Shown: positions 6,853 to 16,627, counted from the first letter of the stretch. The stretch: DNA of 64,000 nt from Paenibacillus foliorum (GCF_013141765.1 NZ_WHOD01000027.1:62001-126000), one strand, 5' to 3'. Notes: generated by a model from the sequence alone, not told the origin. Numbers and translations: made by a program.

Positions 6853-7977
6853 ATGCCTACTATTGGTTCTCATGTATCGTTTTCTGATAAAGGTTTGTTG
6901 AATGCAGCAGAGGAAGCTGTTTCCTATGGTTCGTCTACGTTTATGATTTACACTGGAGCGCCGCAAAATACGCGTCGTAAGCCGATCGAATCACAGTTTA
7001 TTGAAGAAGGCAAAGCTTTGATGGACAAGCATGGGATTGGTGAAATAATTGTTCACGCCCCTTACATTATTAATTTAGGCTCATATAAGGAAGATACATT
7101 TGAACTCGCTGTGCGCTTCTTGCAAGAGGAGATTCGGCGTACTGACTATATTGGTGTTAAGCAGATTGTTCTCCATCCCGGAGCCTACACGGACAAAGAT
7201 GCTGAGTATGGCTTGAGCCGGATTGCTGAGGGCTTGAACGAAGTGCTTGCAGGAGTTAAAGATACGAATGTGAATATTGCGCTGGAAACGATGGCGGGCA
7301 AAGGTACGGAGATGGGGCGCAGCTTCGAGGAGCTTGCCACGATTATCGATAAGGTTGCGGATAACGGCAAGCTGTCGGTTTGTCTGGATACTTGCCATAT
7401 TCATGACGCTGGGTATGATATTGTTAATGATCTGGACGGTGTATTGGAGCACTTTGATAGAATCGTTGGACTGGATCGGATCGGGGTTGTGCATTTAAAT
7501 GACAGCAAAAATCCGAAGGGTGCAAGCAAGGACCGCCATGCTCCAGTTGGAACGGGATGGATCGGGTTCGAAGCGATGAATCGCGTTGTGCATCATGATA
7601 AGCTTAAGCATTTGCCGCTCATCCTGGAGACGCCTTGGATCGGTAAAGAAGATAAAACGCAACGTCCGATGTATGAGGCGGAGATCGCATTACTGAGTGG
7701 GACAGCTGAGAAACGTTTTGGCTCCAACTTCTTGGAGGATGTCGAGCGTATCGCTCACTTCTTCAATAAACGCGAAGTACATTCCAGGGATTATGTGCTT
7801 CAAGTCTGGGATGTTCTGAAATCCGACGCTAAAGCGAAAAAAGCAGACGGCCGCGAGCCGATGGAGCGTTTATTCGATCAGCTTGCTGAAGATCGTTTGT
7901 TCCCTGAGCTGAGCGAAGAACAAATCAATCACCGCTTAACAGCATGGCTTGCCGGTCAAAAGGTTTTCCAGCTGTAA
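6853..7977 (+). CDS. nfo: Deoxyribonuclease IV (AP endonuclease) with C-terminal extension
   Basis: 374 residues; the start has AAAGGAG upstream. A TIM-barrel, three-zinc enzyme that nicks DNA 5' of abasic sites in base excision repair. Visible family motifs with metal ligands: [10 protein letters not shown] (His), VLHPGAY (His), ALETMAGKG (Glu), [13 protein letters not shown] (Asp, His), [14 protein letters not shown] (His), [10 protein letters not shown] (Asp, His) and LILETP (Glu). All nine metal ligands appear intact. The usual length is about 280-300 residues; here some 80-90 extra residues follow LSGTA, containing a charged helical segment ([34 protein letters not shown]). The extension does not look like a separate known domain. 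purU lies 37 bases downstream and may be cotranscribed. Confidence 0.93.
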   Translation: MPTIGSHVSFSDKGLLNAAEEAVSYGSSTFMIYTGAPQNTRRKPIESQFIEEGKALMDKHGIGEIIVHAPYIINLGSYKEDTFELAVRFLQEEIRRTDYIGVKQIVLHPGAYTDKDAEYGLSRIAEGLNEVLAGVKDTNVNIALETMAGKGTEMGRSFEELATIIDKVADNGKLSVCLDTCHIHDAGYDIVNDLDGVLEHFDRIVGLDRIGVVHLNDSKNPKGASKDRHAPVGTGWIGFEAMNRVVHHDKLKHLPLILETPWIGKEDKTQRPMYEAEIALLSGTAEKRFGSNFLEDVERIAHFFNKREVHSRDYVLQVWDVLKSDAKAKKADGREPMERLFDQLAEDRLFPELSEEQINHRLTAWLAGQKVFQL

Positions 7978-8014
7978 CAGCAATCAATGAAATTATGAGG
8001 AGTAATAGCAGATC

Positions 8015-8908
8015 ATGACACCAAATGTAGCAGTAAAAAGCAATAGAGAAGACCTGAAGAATCGTGCAAGGATGCTCGTAGCTTGCCCGGATCAGCCGGG
8101 GATTGTTGCCGCGGTATCCCGGTTTTTATATGAGCATGGGGCTAACATCGTACAATCTGACCAGTATACGATAGATCCCGAGGGCGGAATGTTTTACATT
8201 CGTATTGAATTTGATTTGGAAAACCTGGATGCGCGACGCGAGCAGCTGAAGACGGATTTCTCATCAGTTGCTGCTCAGTTTCAAATGAAATGGAGCATCA
8301 ATCGCGCAGGGCGCAAAAAGAAGCTCGCGATCTTTGTTTCCAAAGAAGATCACGCTTTGCTGGAGCTGCTATGGCAGTGGCAGGCGGGGGATTTGGAAGC
8401 GGATATTGCGATGGTAATAAGCAATCATAACGATATGCGGAGCCTGGTTGAATCCTTCGGCATTGAGTACCACCATATACCAGTTACTGCTGAAACGAAG
8501 GCAGATGCAGAGCGGAAGCAGCTGGAGTTGGTTGTAGATCAAGTGGATGCAGTGGTGCTGGCGCGGTATATGCAGATCATTACTCCAAAGTTTATCGAGC
8601 ATTTCCGGAACCGCATCATCAATATTCATCATTCCTTCCTACCAGCCTTTGTTGGTGGCAAGCCTTATGCACAAGCACATAATCGTGGGGTCAAAATTAT
8701 TGGAGCCACCGCGCATTATGTGACCGAGGAGTTGGATGGGGGTCCGATTATCGAGCAGGACGTCCAGCGTGTCAGCCATCGCGATAATGTTGATGATCTG
8801 AAGCGGATCGGAAGACATATTGAACGGATTGTGCTGGCAAGAGCTGTTTCATGGCATGTAGAGGACCGAGTCATTGTGCATGGTAATAAGACGGTTGTCT
8901 TTAATTAA
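8015..8908 (+). CDS. purU: Formyltetrahydrofolate deformylase
   Basis: 297 residues. An N-terminal ACT domain (about 15-95: RMLVACPDQPGIVAAVSRFLYEHGANIVQSDQY) is followed by a formyl transferase fold. The enzyme hydrolyses 10-formyl-THF to THF and formate, balancing one-carbon and glycine pools. Visible motifs: VVLARYMQIITPKF, the catalytic Asn-His loop NIHHSFLPAFVGGKPY, and ATAHYVTEELDGGPIIEQ with the catalytic Asp. The ACT domain plus RYMQ/HHSFLPAF separates PurU from GAR transformylase PurN. A glycine-sensing role for the ACT domain is known for relatives and is inferred here. It follows nfo closely with GAGGAG upstream. Confidence 0.94.
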   Translation: MTPNVAVKSNREDLKNRARMLVACPDQPGIVAAVSRFLYEHGANIVQSDQYTIDPEGGMFYIRIEFDLENLDARREQLKTDFSSVAAQFQMKWSINRAGRKKKLAIFVSKEDHALLELLWQWQAGDLEADIAMVISNHNDMRSLVESFGIEYHHIPVTAETKADAERKQLELVVDQVDAVVLARYMQIITPKFIEHFRNRIINIHHSFLPAFVGGKPYAQAHNRGVKIIGATAHYVTEELDGGPIIEQDVQRVSHRDNVDDLKRIGRHIERIVLARAVSWHVEDRVIVHGNKTVVFN

Positions 8909-8937
8909 TGAACGCTGCAATCATTTTGATTTCATAG

Positions 8938-8997
8938 GGTAAAGCGGATTTCGTGAAACCGGCAGAAGCCGGAGGAACGGGTCCGTTTTTTTTATTA
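8938..8997 (+). terminator. Probable terminator after purU
   Basis: A branched hairpin: AGCGGATTTCGT at 8943 partly pairs with ACGGGTCCGTTT near 8977, enclosing a short perfect stem CCGGC-agaa-GCCGG; an eight-base T-run follows. Confidence 0.6.
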
Positions 8998-9228
8998 GAC
9001 TTTAGCGGAGCTAAACAACTGGAGGTGAGCTTTCAAGTATTTATATGTCACATTAATGTTATGTATATGGAGTTGAATGAAGTGGTAACTAATAATCTTC
9101 AGCTTCAAAGAGAGCGTTTAATTAGGTTGTTGAGTTATATATCCGAACGATTTTATTTTTTTTAATAAATAATGTTCGGATTAAATAAATTAAATATAAT
9201 AAATAACAATATATCTTACATAATACTA
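8998..9228. other. AT-rich leader region with one inverted repeat
   Basis: Very AT-rich. The clearest structure is ATCCGAAC (9141-9148) and GTTCGGAT (9174-9181), an eight-base perfect inverted pair separated by an almost pure A/T loop. A 70-codon open frame over it ends in a run of phenylalanines and is not credible. The pair could be an operator or a stem in an upstream transcript. Confidence 0.4.
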
Positions 9229-9257
9229 TTGAAAAATACGGGTTTATATTTTATAGT
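9229..9257 (+). promoter_or_regulatory. Sigma-A promoter for the Rieske gene
   Basis: TTGAAA (9229-9234), a 17-base spacer and TATAGT (9252-9257). It would give a ~130-base untranslated leader. Confidence 0.6.
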
Positions 9258-9397
9258 GAATTTATTGAAAGTTATGTTAGAATACATGACGCAAACATTT
9301 GGAGTTTAAGTTGAATTATACAAATAAATGGCTTTTATCTAAGTTGCTGCTGCTAGAGATTAAGCTGGTTCAATAATTATTCGTAGGGGGAATGAGG

Positions 9398-9727
9398 ATG
9401 GAACGTTTATGGATAGCTCATGTGGAAGACATTCCGAAGCTCAGATCGAGAACGGTAAGAGTAGGGGGCATGGAAATTGCGGTTTTCAAGCTGTCGAGTG
9501 GTGAATTGTATGCAGTTGAAAATAGATGTCCACACAAGAATGGAAAGCTTTCCGAAGGCATTGTATGTGATCACCTCGTATTCTGTCCTCTGCATGATTG
9601 GAGAATCGATGTAAAAGACGGCCTAGTACAAGCGCCAGATGAGGGCTGTGTAGCAACCTTTCCGGTCGAGGTGGAAGCATCTGGCCAAGTATACCTGATT
9701 GTGAACAAAGACGTCTTATCTGCGTAA
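9398..9727 (+). CDS. Rieske [2Fe-2S] protein, NirD-like
   Basis: 109 residues from the ATG at 9398, with AGGGGG eight bases before it (an ATG at 9392 is too close). The Rieske cluster ligands are intact: CPHKNG (Cys, His) and CPLHDW (Cys, His). The domain covers the whole protein, and the pattern PHKNG..S.G...CPLHDW matches the nitrite reductase small subunit NirD family. NirD normally works with the large siroheme subunit NirB; no nirB is adjacent, so this may be a stand-alone ferredoxin-like electron carrier. Single-gene unit with its own promoter and terminator. Confidence 0.8.
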   Translation: MERLWIAHVEDIPKLRSRTVRVGGMEIAVFKLSSGELYAVENRCPHKNGKLSEGIVCDHLVFCPLHDWRIDVKDGLVQAPDEGCVATFPVEVEASGQVYLIVNKDVLSA

Positions 9728-9751
9728 GGATTCGGCCAGAATAGAACAAGA

Positions 9752-9801
9752 AAAGAGACTGTACCGTAGTTGATTCTATACGACGGTCAGTCTCTTTTTG
9801 C
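9752..9801 (+). terminator. Intrinsic terminator after the Rieske gene
   Basis: AAAGAGACTGtACCGT pairs with ACGGtCAGTCTCTTTTT; the A-run lets it serve the convergent minus-strand gene too. Confidence 0.85.
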
Positions 9802-9858
9802 GTGTCAGTCCAGAGGCATGTGGGTTCAATTAAGCTTGAGCGTTGAGAATAGGTGAAC

Positions 9859-10968
9859 TCAAGCGCCTTTGGGGTCACTTATTAATGAATGAACTACGGT
9901 TTTATTTTTGCCGGTACGTTTGGCTGTGTATAGGGAAGCATCGGCACCCCTGAACAATGTCTCTTTACCGTCACCCTTGATGTAGTTGTGCAAACCAATA
10001 CTTAGAGTCGCTGCTTGGGATTCCAGTTCCGGATGAAGGCTCACGGCCAGCTTTTGGCGGACTTGCTCGACGATTGAGAGGGATTGTTCCAAAGTTTTTT
10101 CAGTGAAAATAACAGCAAACTCCTCACCGCCGTAGCGTGCCACAAAATCATTGGGCGTGACCGTTTCTTTAATGATGTTGGCTACCCGTTGCAGCATGAT
10201 ATCTCCGACCCAATGACCGTAAGTGTCGTTAATTTTTTTGAAATTATCGATGTCCATAATAGCCAATTGGAGTGAAAGCTGATTACTTTCGTTTTGCTCA
10301 ACAAGCTTTTCCAAATATTCATGAAAGGTTTTATGATTGTAGAGATCAGTTAGTGCATCGATTTTGGAAAGTCTGTCCATAATAATGTTTTTTACAAGCA
10401 GTTCCTGTCGGGCTTCGGTTGCATGTTTCAAATTGCCTAGCAGCTCAATGCCGCTTGTAGTTATAGCAAGTGCAATAATGGTTACACCGATATACAAAAA
10501 CAGAACTCCAAAAATATGTATGGGCTGCATAGAAAAGCGAAGATCTGGAGATAACGCATACATACAGACAAAACAGAGTAGAGTCAATGAAAAAGCAAGC
10601 AGGATTCGGGTCTTATTGAAGGAGAGAACAGAGGTAAGGATGGGAAAAATGTATATAGCTGGAACAATGCCTATAGTAGGATTGATAAATATAATGGAAG
10701 AGGCGTAGATGATTCCGGTTATGAGCAGTAAATTATCACTATGTACTTTGCGGTAACGATACAGCATTTCGGTTACTCCGGTAACTGCTGCAAGCCCTAA
10801 GGTTTGAAGAATTAATTGTTGAGTGAAGGAATTGGATATGGATGAAGGCCCTAAACGATGAATTAAATGTTCTAAAAGCACAGTTAGAATAATGGTCATC
10901 CAGTATAAATTTAGCATCTTTCTATAGGTTTGACGCTTGTTAGCCAGTTCTAGCAATAGATGGTTCAT
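9859..10968 (-). CDS. Membrane-bound diguanylate cyclase (GGDEF)
   Basis: 369 residues. The N-terminal ~180 residues hold about six hydrophobic segments (for example LYWMTIILTVLLEHLI and FGVLFLYIGVTIIALAIT), followed by a short coiled linker and a GGDEF domain from ~200. The active site is GGEEF at 280-284 (RYGGEEFAVIF), and DALTDLYNHKTF plus IMDIDNFKKINDTYGH are intact, so c-di-GMP synthesis from GTP is expected. The position of the inhibitory RxxD I-site, five residues before GGEEF, reads TPND: the Arg is missing, so feedback inhibition by that site is not expected. A PilZ-containing protein is encoded about 3 kb downstream on the same strand. Confidence 0.92.
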   Translation of the reverse strand: MNHLLLELANKRQTYRKMLNLYWMTIILTVLLEHLIHRLGPSSISNSFTQQLILQTLGLAAVTGVTEMLYRYRKVHSDNLLLITGIIYASSIIFINPTIGIVPAIYIFPILTSVLSFNKTRILLAFSLTLLCFVCMYALSPDLRFSMQPIHIFGVLFLYIGVTIIALAITTSGIELLGNLKHATEARQELLVKNIIMDRLSKIDALTDLYNHKTFHEYLEKLVEQNESNQLSLQLAIMDIDNFKKINDTYGHWVGDIMLQRVANIIKETVTPNDFVARYGGEEFAVIFTEKTLEQSLSIVEQVRQKLAVSLHPELESQAATLSIGLHNYIKGDGKETLFRGADASLYTAKRTGKNKTVVHSLISDPKGA

Positions 10969-11256
10969 GATCGACTCCCATCGCTCAAAATAAACATAAT
11001 TCTCAGATAATCAAGTATTACATATTCGCCATATTATTGGCAATTCCTTTGGGCTTGTTTTTATATTTTATATCAATTTTTCTTATGCCCCACTTTTTGA
11101 GTGGCAAACTGAAATGGACAATGGTAAAATGGTGCAAGTGAAATCTAGTGCGCAAGGTTTATGCACACGTGAACACAAACCTTGATGCTTACAGTTTTGG
11201 TAAAAAACTGGATTCTTGTTCTGCTATCACACTAAAAATTCAGGAGGTTCTTTTCC
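10969..11256. promoter_or_regulatory. Divergent intergenic region with inverted repeat before tkt
   Basis: Between the diguanylate cyclase start and transketolase. A perfect eight-base inverted pair CAAGGTTT (11153-11160) and AAACCTTG (11177-11184) lies about 70 bases before the tkt start, with no T-run. It may be an operator or a leader hairpin. No clear consensus promoter was seen. Confidence 0.4.
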
Positions 11257-13266
11257 ATGACAGTAATTAATAAAGCGATCGAGCAATTGTCGATCGACAC
11301 GATCCGTACGCTTTCCATAGATGCAATTGAGAAGGCTAAATCGGGTCATCCCGGCATGCCTATGGGCGCGGCTCCAATGGGATATTCGTTGTTTGCTAAA
11401 TTTATGAATCATAACCCTGAGAATCCAACTTGGATTAACCGCGACCGTTTTGTACTTTCTGCTGGACACGGCTCCATGCTGCTGTACAGCTTGCTTCATT
11501 TGAGCGGCTATGATCTGCCTATCGAAGAGCTGAAGCAATTCCGTATGTGGGGAAGCAAAACACCTGGACATCCTGAAGTAGGCCACACGGCTGGTGTTGA
11601 CGCTACAACGGGTCCTCTTGGACAAGGCTTTGGTATGGCGGTAGGTATGGCATTGGCTGAGGCACAATTGGCTGCAACTTACAATAAAAGCCAATTTAAC
11701 ATTGTTGACCACTATACATATGTAATTTGTGGAGACGGCGACTTGATGGAGGGGCTTTCTTCAGAAGCCGCTTCTATGGCGGGCCACTTGAAGCTTGGTA
11801 AATTGGTAGTTCTTTATGATTCCAATGATATCTCCCTTGATGGCGAGTTGAACCTTTCGTTCTCTGAAAATGTAATGAAGAGGTTCGAAGGCTACGGCTG
11901 GCAAGTGCTTCGCGTAGAGGAAGGCAACGACCTGGACGAAATCGGCAAAGCCGTTCAAGAAGCGCAAAATGATGACCGTCCGACACTAATTGAAGTGAAA
12001 ACGGTAATCGGCTTCGGTAGCCCTAATAAAGCGGGTAAAGGTGGACATGTTGGTCCTCACGGCTCACCGCTTGGTGTTGATGAAGTAGCTTTGACTAAAA
12101 AAGCATACGGCTGGCCGGAAGATCAGCATTTCTATGTTCCTGCAGAAGTAAGCGCACATTTTGGTGAAGTTAAACAAAAAGGTATCGCAGCGAACGCGGC
12201 TTGGCAGGCTAAATTTGCTGAATACGCAAAAGCTTATCCAGAGCTTGCTAAGCAATTTGAAGCTGCTGTTAACGGTGAGCTGCCTGAGGGATGGGATAAA
12301 GATATTCCTGAAGCTGCTCCAGCGGAGAAGGGTACTCGTACCGCATCCGGTATCGTTCTGAACGCAATCGCTAAGAACGTACCTTGGTTAGTGGGCGGTT
12401 CCGCTGACTTGGAATCCTCAACGATGACGCATTTGAAAGATCTTGGCGTTGTAACGGCTAAGGATTACAGCGGACAAAATATTTACTACGGCGTACGTGA
12501 GTTCGGTATGGGCGCAGCTGTTAACGGTATGCTGCTTCATGGCGGGTTGAAAGTATTCGGAGGTACGTTCTTCGTATTCTCAGATTACTTGCGTCCGGCT
12601 ATCCGTCTGGCTTCGATCATGGATGTGCCAGCTATTTATGTGTTCACGCATGATAGTATCGGTGTTGGCGAAGACGGTCCTACTCACGAGCCGATTGAAC
12701 AATTAGCTGCGCTACGTGTAATCCCGGGTGTAACAGTTATCCGTCCTGCGGATGGCGACGAAACAGCTGCGGCTTGGCGCTATGCGGTAGAGAACAAAAA
12801 AGGCCCAGTTGCCTTGATCTTCTCCCGTCAAGCAGCTCCGAAGCTGGAAGGCAGCGAGCAGTCCAAAACATCCCTAAGTCGCGGAGCTTATGTGTTATCC
12901 GATGCGGCTAACGGCAAACCGCAAGCGCAAATTCTTGCAACGGGTACAGAAGTTCAGCTTGCTGTAGCCGCTCAGAAGCAGCTTGCAGAAGAAGGCATTC
13001 AAGTACGTGTTATCAGTATTCCGAGCTGGGAATTGTTCGATAAGCAGCCTCAGGATTACAAAGACTCTGTCTTGCTGCCTGATGTAAAAGCTCGTCTAGC
13101 TGTTGAGATGGGTCATTCCTTCGGATGGGACCGCTATGTAGGTGATCAAGGCGAAGTGCTTGGCATCAATCGTTTTGGTGCTTCCGCTCCAGGTCCAATT
13201 GTTATTAAAGAATACGGCTTTACGGTAGAAAATGTGGTTGCCCGCGTGAAGAACCTATTGAAATAG
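11257..13266 (+). CDS. tkt: Transketolase
   Basis: 669 residues, full length, with CAGGAGGT just upstream. A thiamine diphosphate enzyme of the pentose phosphate pathway that moves two-carbon units between sugar phosphates. Visible motifs: [14 protein letters not shown] near the N-terminus, [16 protein letters not shown], the ThDP/Mg motif GDGDLMEG...[11 protein letters not shown], and the central pyrimidine-binding part [19 protein letters not shown] with the catalytic Glu, then [22 protein letters not shown]. The C-terminal domain is complete. Followed at 88 bases by ppnP; a GC hairpin sits between them. Confidence 0.97.
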   Translation: MTVINKAIEQLSIDTIRTLSIDAIEKAKSGHPGMPMGAAPMGYSLFAKFMNHNPENPTWINRDRFVLSAGHGSMLLYSLLHLSGYDLPIEELKQFRMWGSKTPGHPEVGHTAGVDATTGPLGQGFGMAVGMALAEAQLAATYNKSQFNIVDHYTYVICGDGDLMEGLSSEAASMAGHLKLGKLVVLYDSNDISLDGELNLSFSENVMKRFEGYGWQVLRVEEGNDLDEIGKAVQEAQNDDRPTLIEVKTVIGFGSPNKAGKGGHVGPHGSPLGVDEVALTKKAYGWPEDQHFYVPAEVSAHFGEVKQKGIAANAAWQAKFAEYAKAYPELAKQFEAAVNGELPEGWDKDIPEAAPAEKGTRTASGIVLNAIAKNVPWLVGGSADLESSTMTHLKDLGVVTAKDYSGQNIYYGVREFGMGAAVNGMLLHGGLKVFGGTFFVFSDYLRPAIRLASIMDVPAIYVFTHDSIGVGEDGPTHEPIEQLAALRVIPGVTVIRPADGDETAAAWRYAVENKKGPVALIFSRQAAPKLEGSEQSKTSLSRGAYVLSDAANGKPQAQILATGTEVQLAVAAQKQLAEEGIQVRVISIPSWELFDKQPQDYKDSVLLPDVKARLAVEMGHSFGWDRYVGDQGEVLGINRFGASAPGPIVIKEYGFTVENVVARVKNLLK

Positions 13267-13303
13267 GAGCAGCATTAAGCTGTTACAAAAAGAAAATTAT
13301 GAA

Positions 13304-13328
13304 GAGGCCGGACCTGATGGTTCGGCCT
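13304..13328 (+). terminator. GC hairpin between tkt and ppnP
   Basis: AGGCCGGACC-tgatg-GTTCGGCCT forms a strong stem, but the following bases (TCATATC) are not a T-run, so it may be a partial terminator or an RNA-processing or stabilising stem. Confidence 0.5.
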
Positions 13329-13354
13329 TCATATCAAAGGAGAAAAGCAGACCA

Positions 13355-13672
13355 ATGGCTCAATTCGAACAAGTAACAGTTGTCAAAAAAGCTAACATCT
13401 ACTATGACGGTAAAGTAACCAGCCGTACGGTTATTTTTGCAGACGGAACTAAGAAAACCTTGGGTATTATGCTTCCGGGAGAATATGAGTTCGGTACCGA
13501 TGCGAAAGAAATTATGGAGATTCTAGCTGGTGAACTGACGGTTCAGCTTCCAGGCTCTACGGAGTGGATTGAAATTAATGGTACGGGTGAGTTTACGGTT
13601 GCAGCTAACTCGAAGTTCAAGCTGGTAGTAAAAACAGCGACAGACTATTGCTGCTCCTATATCGCTGAGTAA
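13355..13672 (+). CDS. ppnP: Pyrimidine/purine nucleoside phosphorylase PpnP
   Basis: 105 residues with AAAGGAG upstream. A small cupin-fold protein of the former DUF1255/YaiE family; the E. coli member splits nucleosides with phosphate to base and ribose 1-phosphate. Family features visible: [14 protein letters not shown], the conserved [25 protein letters not shown] and a C-terminal CCSYI. The whole length is the cupin. Placed after transketolase; both enzymes touch pentose phosphates, and a functional link through ribose phosphate is plausible but inferred. Confidence 0.88.
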   Translation: MAQFEQVTVVKKANIYYDGKVTSRTVIFADGTKKTLGIMLPGEYEFGTDAKEIMEILAGELTVQLPGSTEWIEINGTGEFTVAANSKFKLVVKTATDYCCSYIAE

Positions 13673-13708
13673 TCCTGCGGCACTAAGAACGCTCTTTTTT
13701 GCTATATA

Positions 13709-13757
13709 AAAAAATACCCTGTCACGCATGAGTTTCGCGCATTCGCAGGGTATTTTC
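13709..13757. terminator. Bidirectional intrinsic terminator
   Basis: AAAATACCCTG (13711-13721) pairs with CAGGGTATTTT (13746-13756), with A- and T-runs on both sides, serving ppnP and the convergent dehydrogenase gene. Confidence 0.9.
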
Positions 13758-13774
13758 TATATATTAAGGAGAGT

Positions 13775-15007
13775 TTATAGTTGACTTGCTAAGTATTCTT
13801 CGATCTTCAGTCTTACATAAGGAGCAAGTCCAGATAACATGCAGCCGTAGCGGAACTTATCATTATCGTTCTCGATACGAATGACTCTGGCTGTCACTGG
13901 AGGAAGATCGGCTTCCTGCGGGAAGTGAATAACAATGAACATATCTTGAGCTAACGGGAAAGAGGAGACGATCTGAATTCCGGATTCGGACAAATCGTAC
14001 AGAGAGCCCTCAATGGTCTGACCGGTGAAGGAGCCTTCTTGCTCCCACTGATGGACCGACAGATGCAGAGGAATATCCAGATGCACGCGAGTATTACGGC
14101 GTCTCTCCGCACCAGAGATCTTCTGGCCGACCTGTGCGTTCATCCACTCCTCGTAACATTGTACGATGGCGGACAGATCATCTTCTCCGAAGCCTCTGCT
14201 GAGTCCCATTTGGAATACACCGGTAGCTGCTTTAAGCATAGGAGAAGGAAGCTGAAAATTGCTGGATACTTGGCTTGCCAGAAGCAGATCCTTAAGCATT
14301 AGTTGAAGTGAGAATTGGGTGCTGAAGTCGCGGTTCAAGATTTTATCGCTTTTCATCTCGGTGATACGGCTGTTAGCGCCGCCAGATTTGACGATCTGCA
14401 GAAACTGCTCGGCATCGATTCCGGCTTTGGTAACAATAGACAGTCCTTCGATCAAGCTAAGCGCATTGATAGCTACCATGGTATTGTTAGCTAGCTTGGC
14501 ATAAGCTCCTGATCCTGAGGGGCCCAAATGGATGATCTTCGTTCCCATAGCTTCGAATACGGGGCGCATGTTCTCAGTTGCTGCATAGCTACCACCTACC
14601 ATGAAAGCAAGAATACCAGCCTCGGCTTGCGGCTTGCTGCCGGTTACCGGAGCATCCAGAAACTCTACGGCGCGTTCAGACATAGCAGCGTGAATTTGCA
14701 GGCTTGTCTCAGGGGATACTGTACTGCAGTCGATAACCGTTTGACCTGCTTTTATTTCTTGAATAACGCCGGTATTGCCCAACACTGCTTCCAGAACAGC
14801 AGCATCGTTGCTCAGCATGGTAATAACCACGTCAACACCCTTCGCTGCCTCAGCAGGAGTGCTCGCTACGGTTGCTCCAAGCTGGACAAGCTCTACCGCT
14901 TTTTCCGAAGAGCGGTTATAAACTGTGACGGCAAAGCCTTTGTTCAACAAGTTGGCAGCCATTGGTTTGCCCATGGTTCCCAACCCGATAAATGCTATCT
15001 TTTTCAT
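13775..15007 (-). CDS. 3-hydroxyisobutyrate dehydrogenase-family enzyme fused to a PilZ domain
   Basis: 410 residues in a single unbroken frame, with TTGAGGTGAT upstream of the ATG. Residues ~1-290 are a complete beta-hydroxyacid dehydrogenase: NAD(P) motif GLGTMGKPMA at 7-16, DCSTVSP substrate loop, DAPVTGSKPQAEAG, and the catalytic lysine region GSGAYAKLANN. Residues ~299-410 are a PilZ domain: the c-di-GMP-binding RxxxR (R303 and R307 in ERRRNTR) and D-L-S-E-S-G (338-343), followed by beta-strand-rich sequence ending in RYGCMLSG. Both c-di-GMP motifs are intact. The usual dehydrogenase is about 290-300 residues. A membrane diguanylate cyclase lies about 3 kb away on the same strand. I infer a c-di-GMP-responsive oxidoreductase; its substrate cannot be told from sequence. 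Confidence 0.88.
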   Translation of the reverse strand: MKKIAFIGLGTMGKPMAANLLNKGFAVTVYNRSSEKAVELVQLGATVASTPAEAAKGVDVVITMLSNDAAVLEAVLGNTGVIQEIKAGQTVIDCSTVSPETSLQIHAAMSERAVEFLDAPVTGSKPQAEAGILAFMVGGSYAATENMRPVFEAMGTKIIHLGPSGSGAYAKLANNTMVAINALSLIEGLSIVTKAGIDAEQFLQIVKSGGANSRITEMKSDKILNRDFSTQFSLQLMLKDLLLASQVSSNFQLPSPMLKAATGVFQMGLSRGFGEDDLSAIVQCYEEWMNAQVGQKISGAERRRNTRVHLDIPLHLSVHQWEQEGSFTGQTIEGSLYDLSESGIQIVSSFPLAQDMFIVIHFPQEADLPPVTARVIRIENDNDKFRYGCMLSGLAPYVRLKIEEYLASQL

Positions 15008-15130
15008 CTAATCACCTCAATTTTTATTGTAGCACTTCCAGTAAGCAGTGTGAATGACATACTTGCTTTTACGTTGTGAGTTAAAGTATTCTAATTTTAT
15101 GTGAAAAATATGGTTTTGTTTTCCTTCATC

Positions 15131-15156
15131 GAAAAGGCTTCGATCAGAAGCTTTTC
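15131..15156 (+). promoter_or_regulatory. Leader hairpin before pgi
   Basis: GAAAAGGCTTC-gatca-GAAGCTTTTC with one unpaired base, 28 bases before the start codon. It could be an mRNA-stabilising stem or weak attenuator. Confidence 0.4.
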
Positions 15157-15183
15157 TAACAAAAACTTTAAGGGGGTTGTTTC

Positions 15184-16539
15184 ATGAGCAGCAAACTTAC
15201 TTTTGACTACAGCAAAGCTCTTTCGTTTATTCAACAGCACGAGGTGGATTATTTAACCCAGCCGGTTCGAGTGGCGCACGAGCAATTACATAATCAAACA
15301 GGTGCGGGTTCCGATTATCTAGGATGGATTGACCTACCGGTCAACTATGACAAGGAAGAATTCGCTCGCATTCAAAAAGCAGCTAAGCAGATTCAATCAG
15401 ATTCCGACGCTCTTATCGTAATTGGTATTGGCGGTTCGTATCTGGGAGCTCGCGCGGCAATTGAAATGCTGACACATTCATTCTATAACCTGCTTCCTAA
15501 GGGGAAACGCAAGACTCCGGAGATCTATTTCGTAGGTAACAATATTAGCTCAACGTATGTAACTCATTTGCTGCAGCTTTTGGAAGGCAAAGATCTTTCG
15601 GTCAACGTTATTTCCAAATCGGGCACAACGACCGAGCCTGCCATTGCATTCCGTATTTTCCGTGAGTTGTTGGAGAAAAAGTATGGTAAAGAAGCTGCTC
15701 GCAAACGTATTTATGCAACAACAGATCGTGCGAGAGGCGCTTTAAAAACTCTTGCTAACGAAGAAGGATATGAATCGTTCGTTATTCCTGATGATGTGGG
15801 TGGACGTTATTCCGTGCTGACGGCTGTAGGGCTATTGCCGATTGCTGCAGCTGGTGTTGATATCGAAGCTATTATGCAAGGTGCGGCGGATGCCAAAGAG
15901 GTTTATTCGAACCCGAATCTAAGCGAGAACGAGAGCTATCAGTATGCGGCTGTGCGTAATGCGTTGTACCGTAAAGGCAAAACGACGGAAATTCTCGTCA
16001 ACTATGAGCCTTCCCTGCACTTTATTTCGGAATGGTGGAAGCAGCTGTTCGGAGAAAGCGAAGGAAAAGATTACAAAGGAATTTTCCCTGCTGCTGTTGA
16101 TTTCTCAACCGATCTTCATTCGATGGGACAATTCATTCAAGACGGAAACCGGACGTTGTTTGAGACGGTCATTCAGGTAGCTGAGGTATCGGAGCAAATT
16201 ACGATCGGGACGGATGCCGACAACTTGGACGGCTTGAACTTCCTGAGCGGTAAAACCATGGATTTCGTCAATAAGAAGGCATTCGAGGGAACGATGCTTG
16301 CTCATACGGATGGCGGCGTACCGAACCTGATTGTGACGCTTCCTGATACGAGCGCATACACATTCGGATATATGGTTTATTTCTTTGAAAAAGCTTGCGC
16401 TATCAGCGGATACCTATTGGGCGTTAATCCTTTTGATCAACCGGGTGTAGAAGCTTACAAAGCGAACATGTTCGCGCTGCTAGGCAAGCCAGGGTATGAG
16501 AAGGAAAAGGCTGAGCTGGAAGCAAGATTAACGAAGTAA
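15184..16539 (+). CDS. pgi: Glucose-6-phosphate isomerase
   Basis: 451 residues, the usual length of the bacterial Gram-positive form. Converts glucose 6-phosphate and fructose 6-phosphate in glycolysis. Visible motifs: [18 protein letters not shown], the SIS phosphate-binding segment [16 protein letters not shown], the PGI signature region [19 protein letters not shown] and the catalytic Glu in the segment [11 protein letters not shown] second signature, [29 protein letters not shown], is complete. AAGGGGGT ribosome binding site. Single-gene unit with its own terminator. Confidence 0.97.
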   Translation: MSSKLTFDYSKALSFIQQHEVDYLTQPVRVAHEQLHNQTGAGSDYLGWIDLPVNYDKEEFARIQKAAKQIQSDSDALIVIGIGGSYLGARAAIEMLTHSFYNLLPKGKRKTPEIYFVGNNISSTYVTHLLQLLEGKDLSVNVISKSGTTTEPAIAFRIFRELLEKKYGKEAARKRIYATTDRARGALKTLANEEGYESFVIPDDVGGRYSVLTAVGLLPIAAAGVDIEAIMQGAADAKEVYSNPNLSENESYQYAAVRNALYRKGKTTEILVNYEPSLHFISEWWKQLFGESEGKDYKGIFPAAVDFSTDLHSMGQFIQDGNRTLFETVIQVAEVSEQITIGTDADNLDGLNFLSGKTMDFVNKKAFEGTMLAHTDGGVPNLIVTLPDTSAYTFGYMVYFFEKACAISGYLLGVNPFDQPGVEAYKANMFALLGKPGYEKEKAELEARLTK

Positions 16540-16552
16540 TGCAAGTTGAGGA

Positions 16553-16590
16553 AAGCGGTCCACCCTGAGGGTGTACTGCTTTTTTTTCAA
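16553..16590 (+). terminator. Intrinsic terminator after pgi
   Basis: AAGCGGTccACCCtgaGGGTgtACTGCTT followed by T8. Confidence 0.88.
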
Positions 16591-16627
16591 TTGAATCGTA
16601 TAAGTTCATAGGAAGGAGAGGAAGCTT

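Noticed and set aside
8953..9165. 70-codon plus-strand frame after purU
   Set aside because: It starts in the terminator hairpin, lacks a start site and ends in a low-complexity A/T run.
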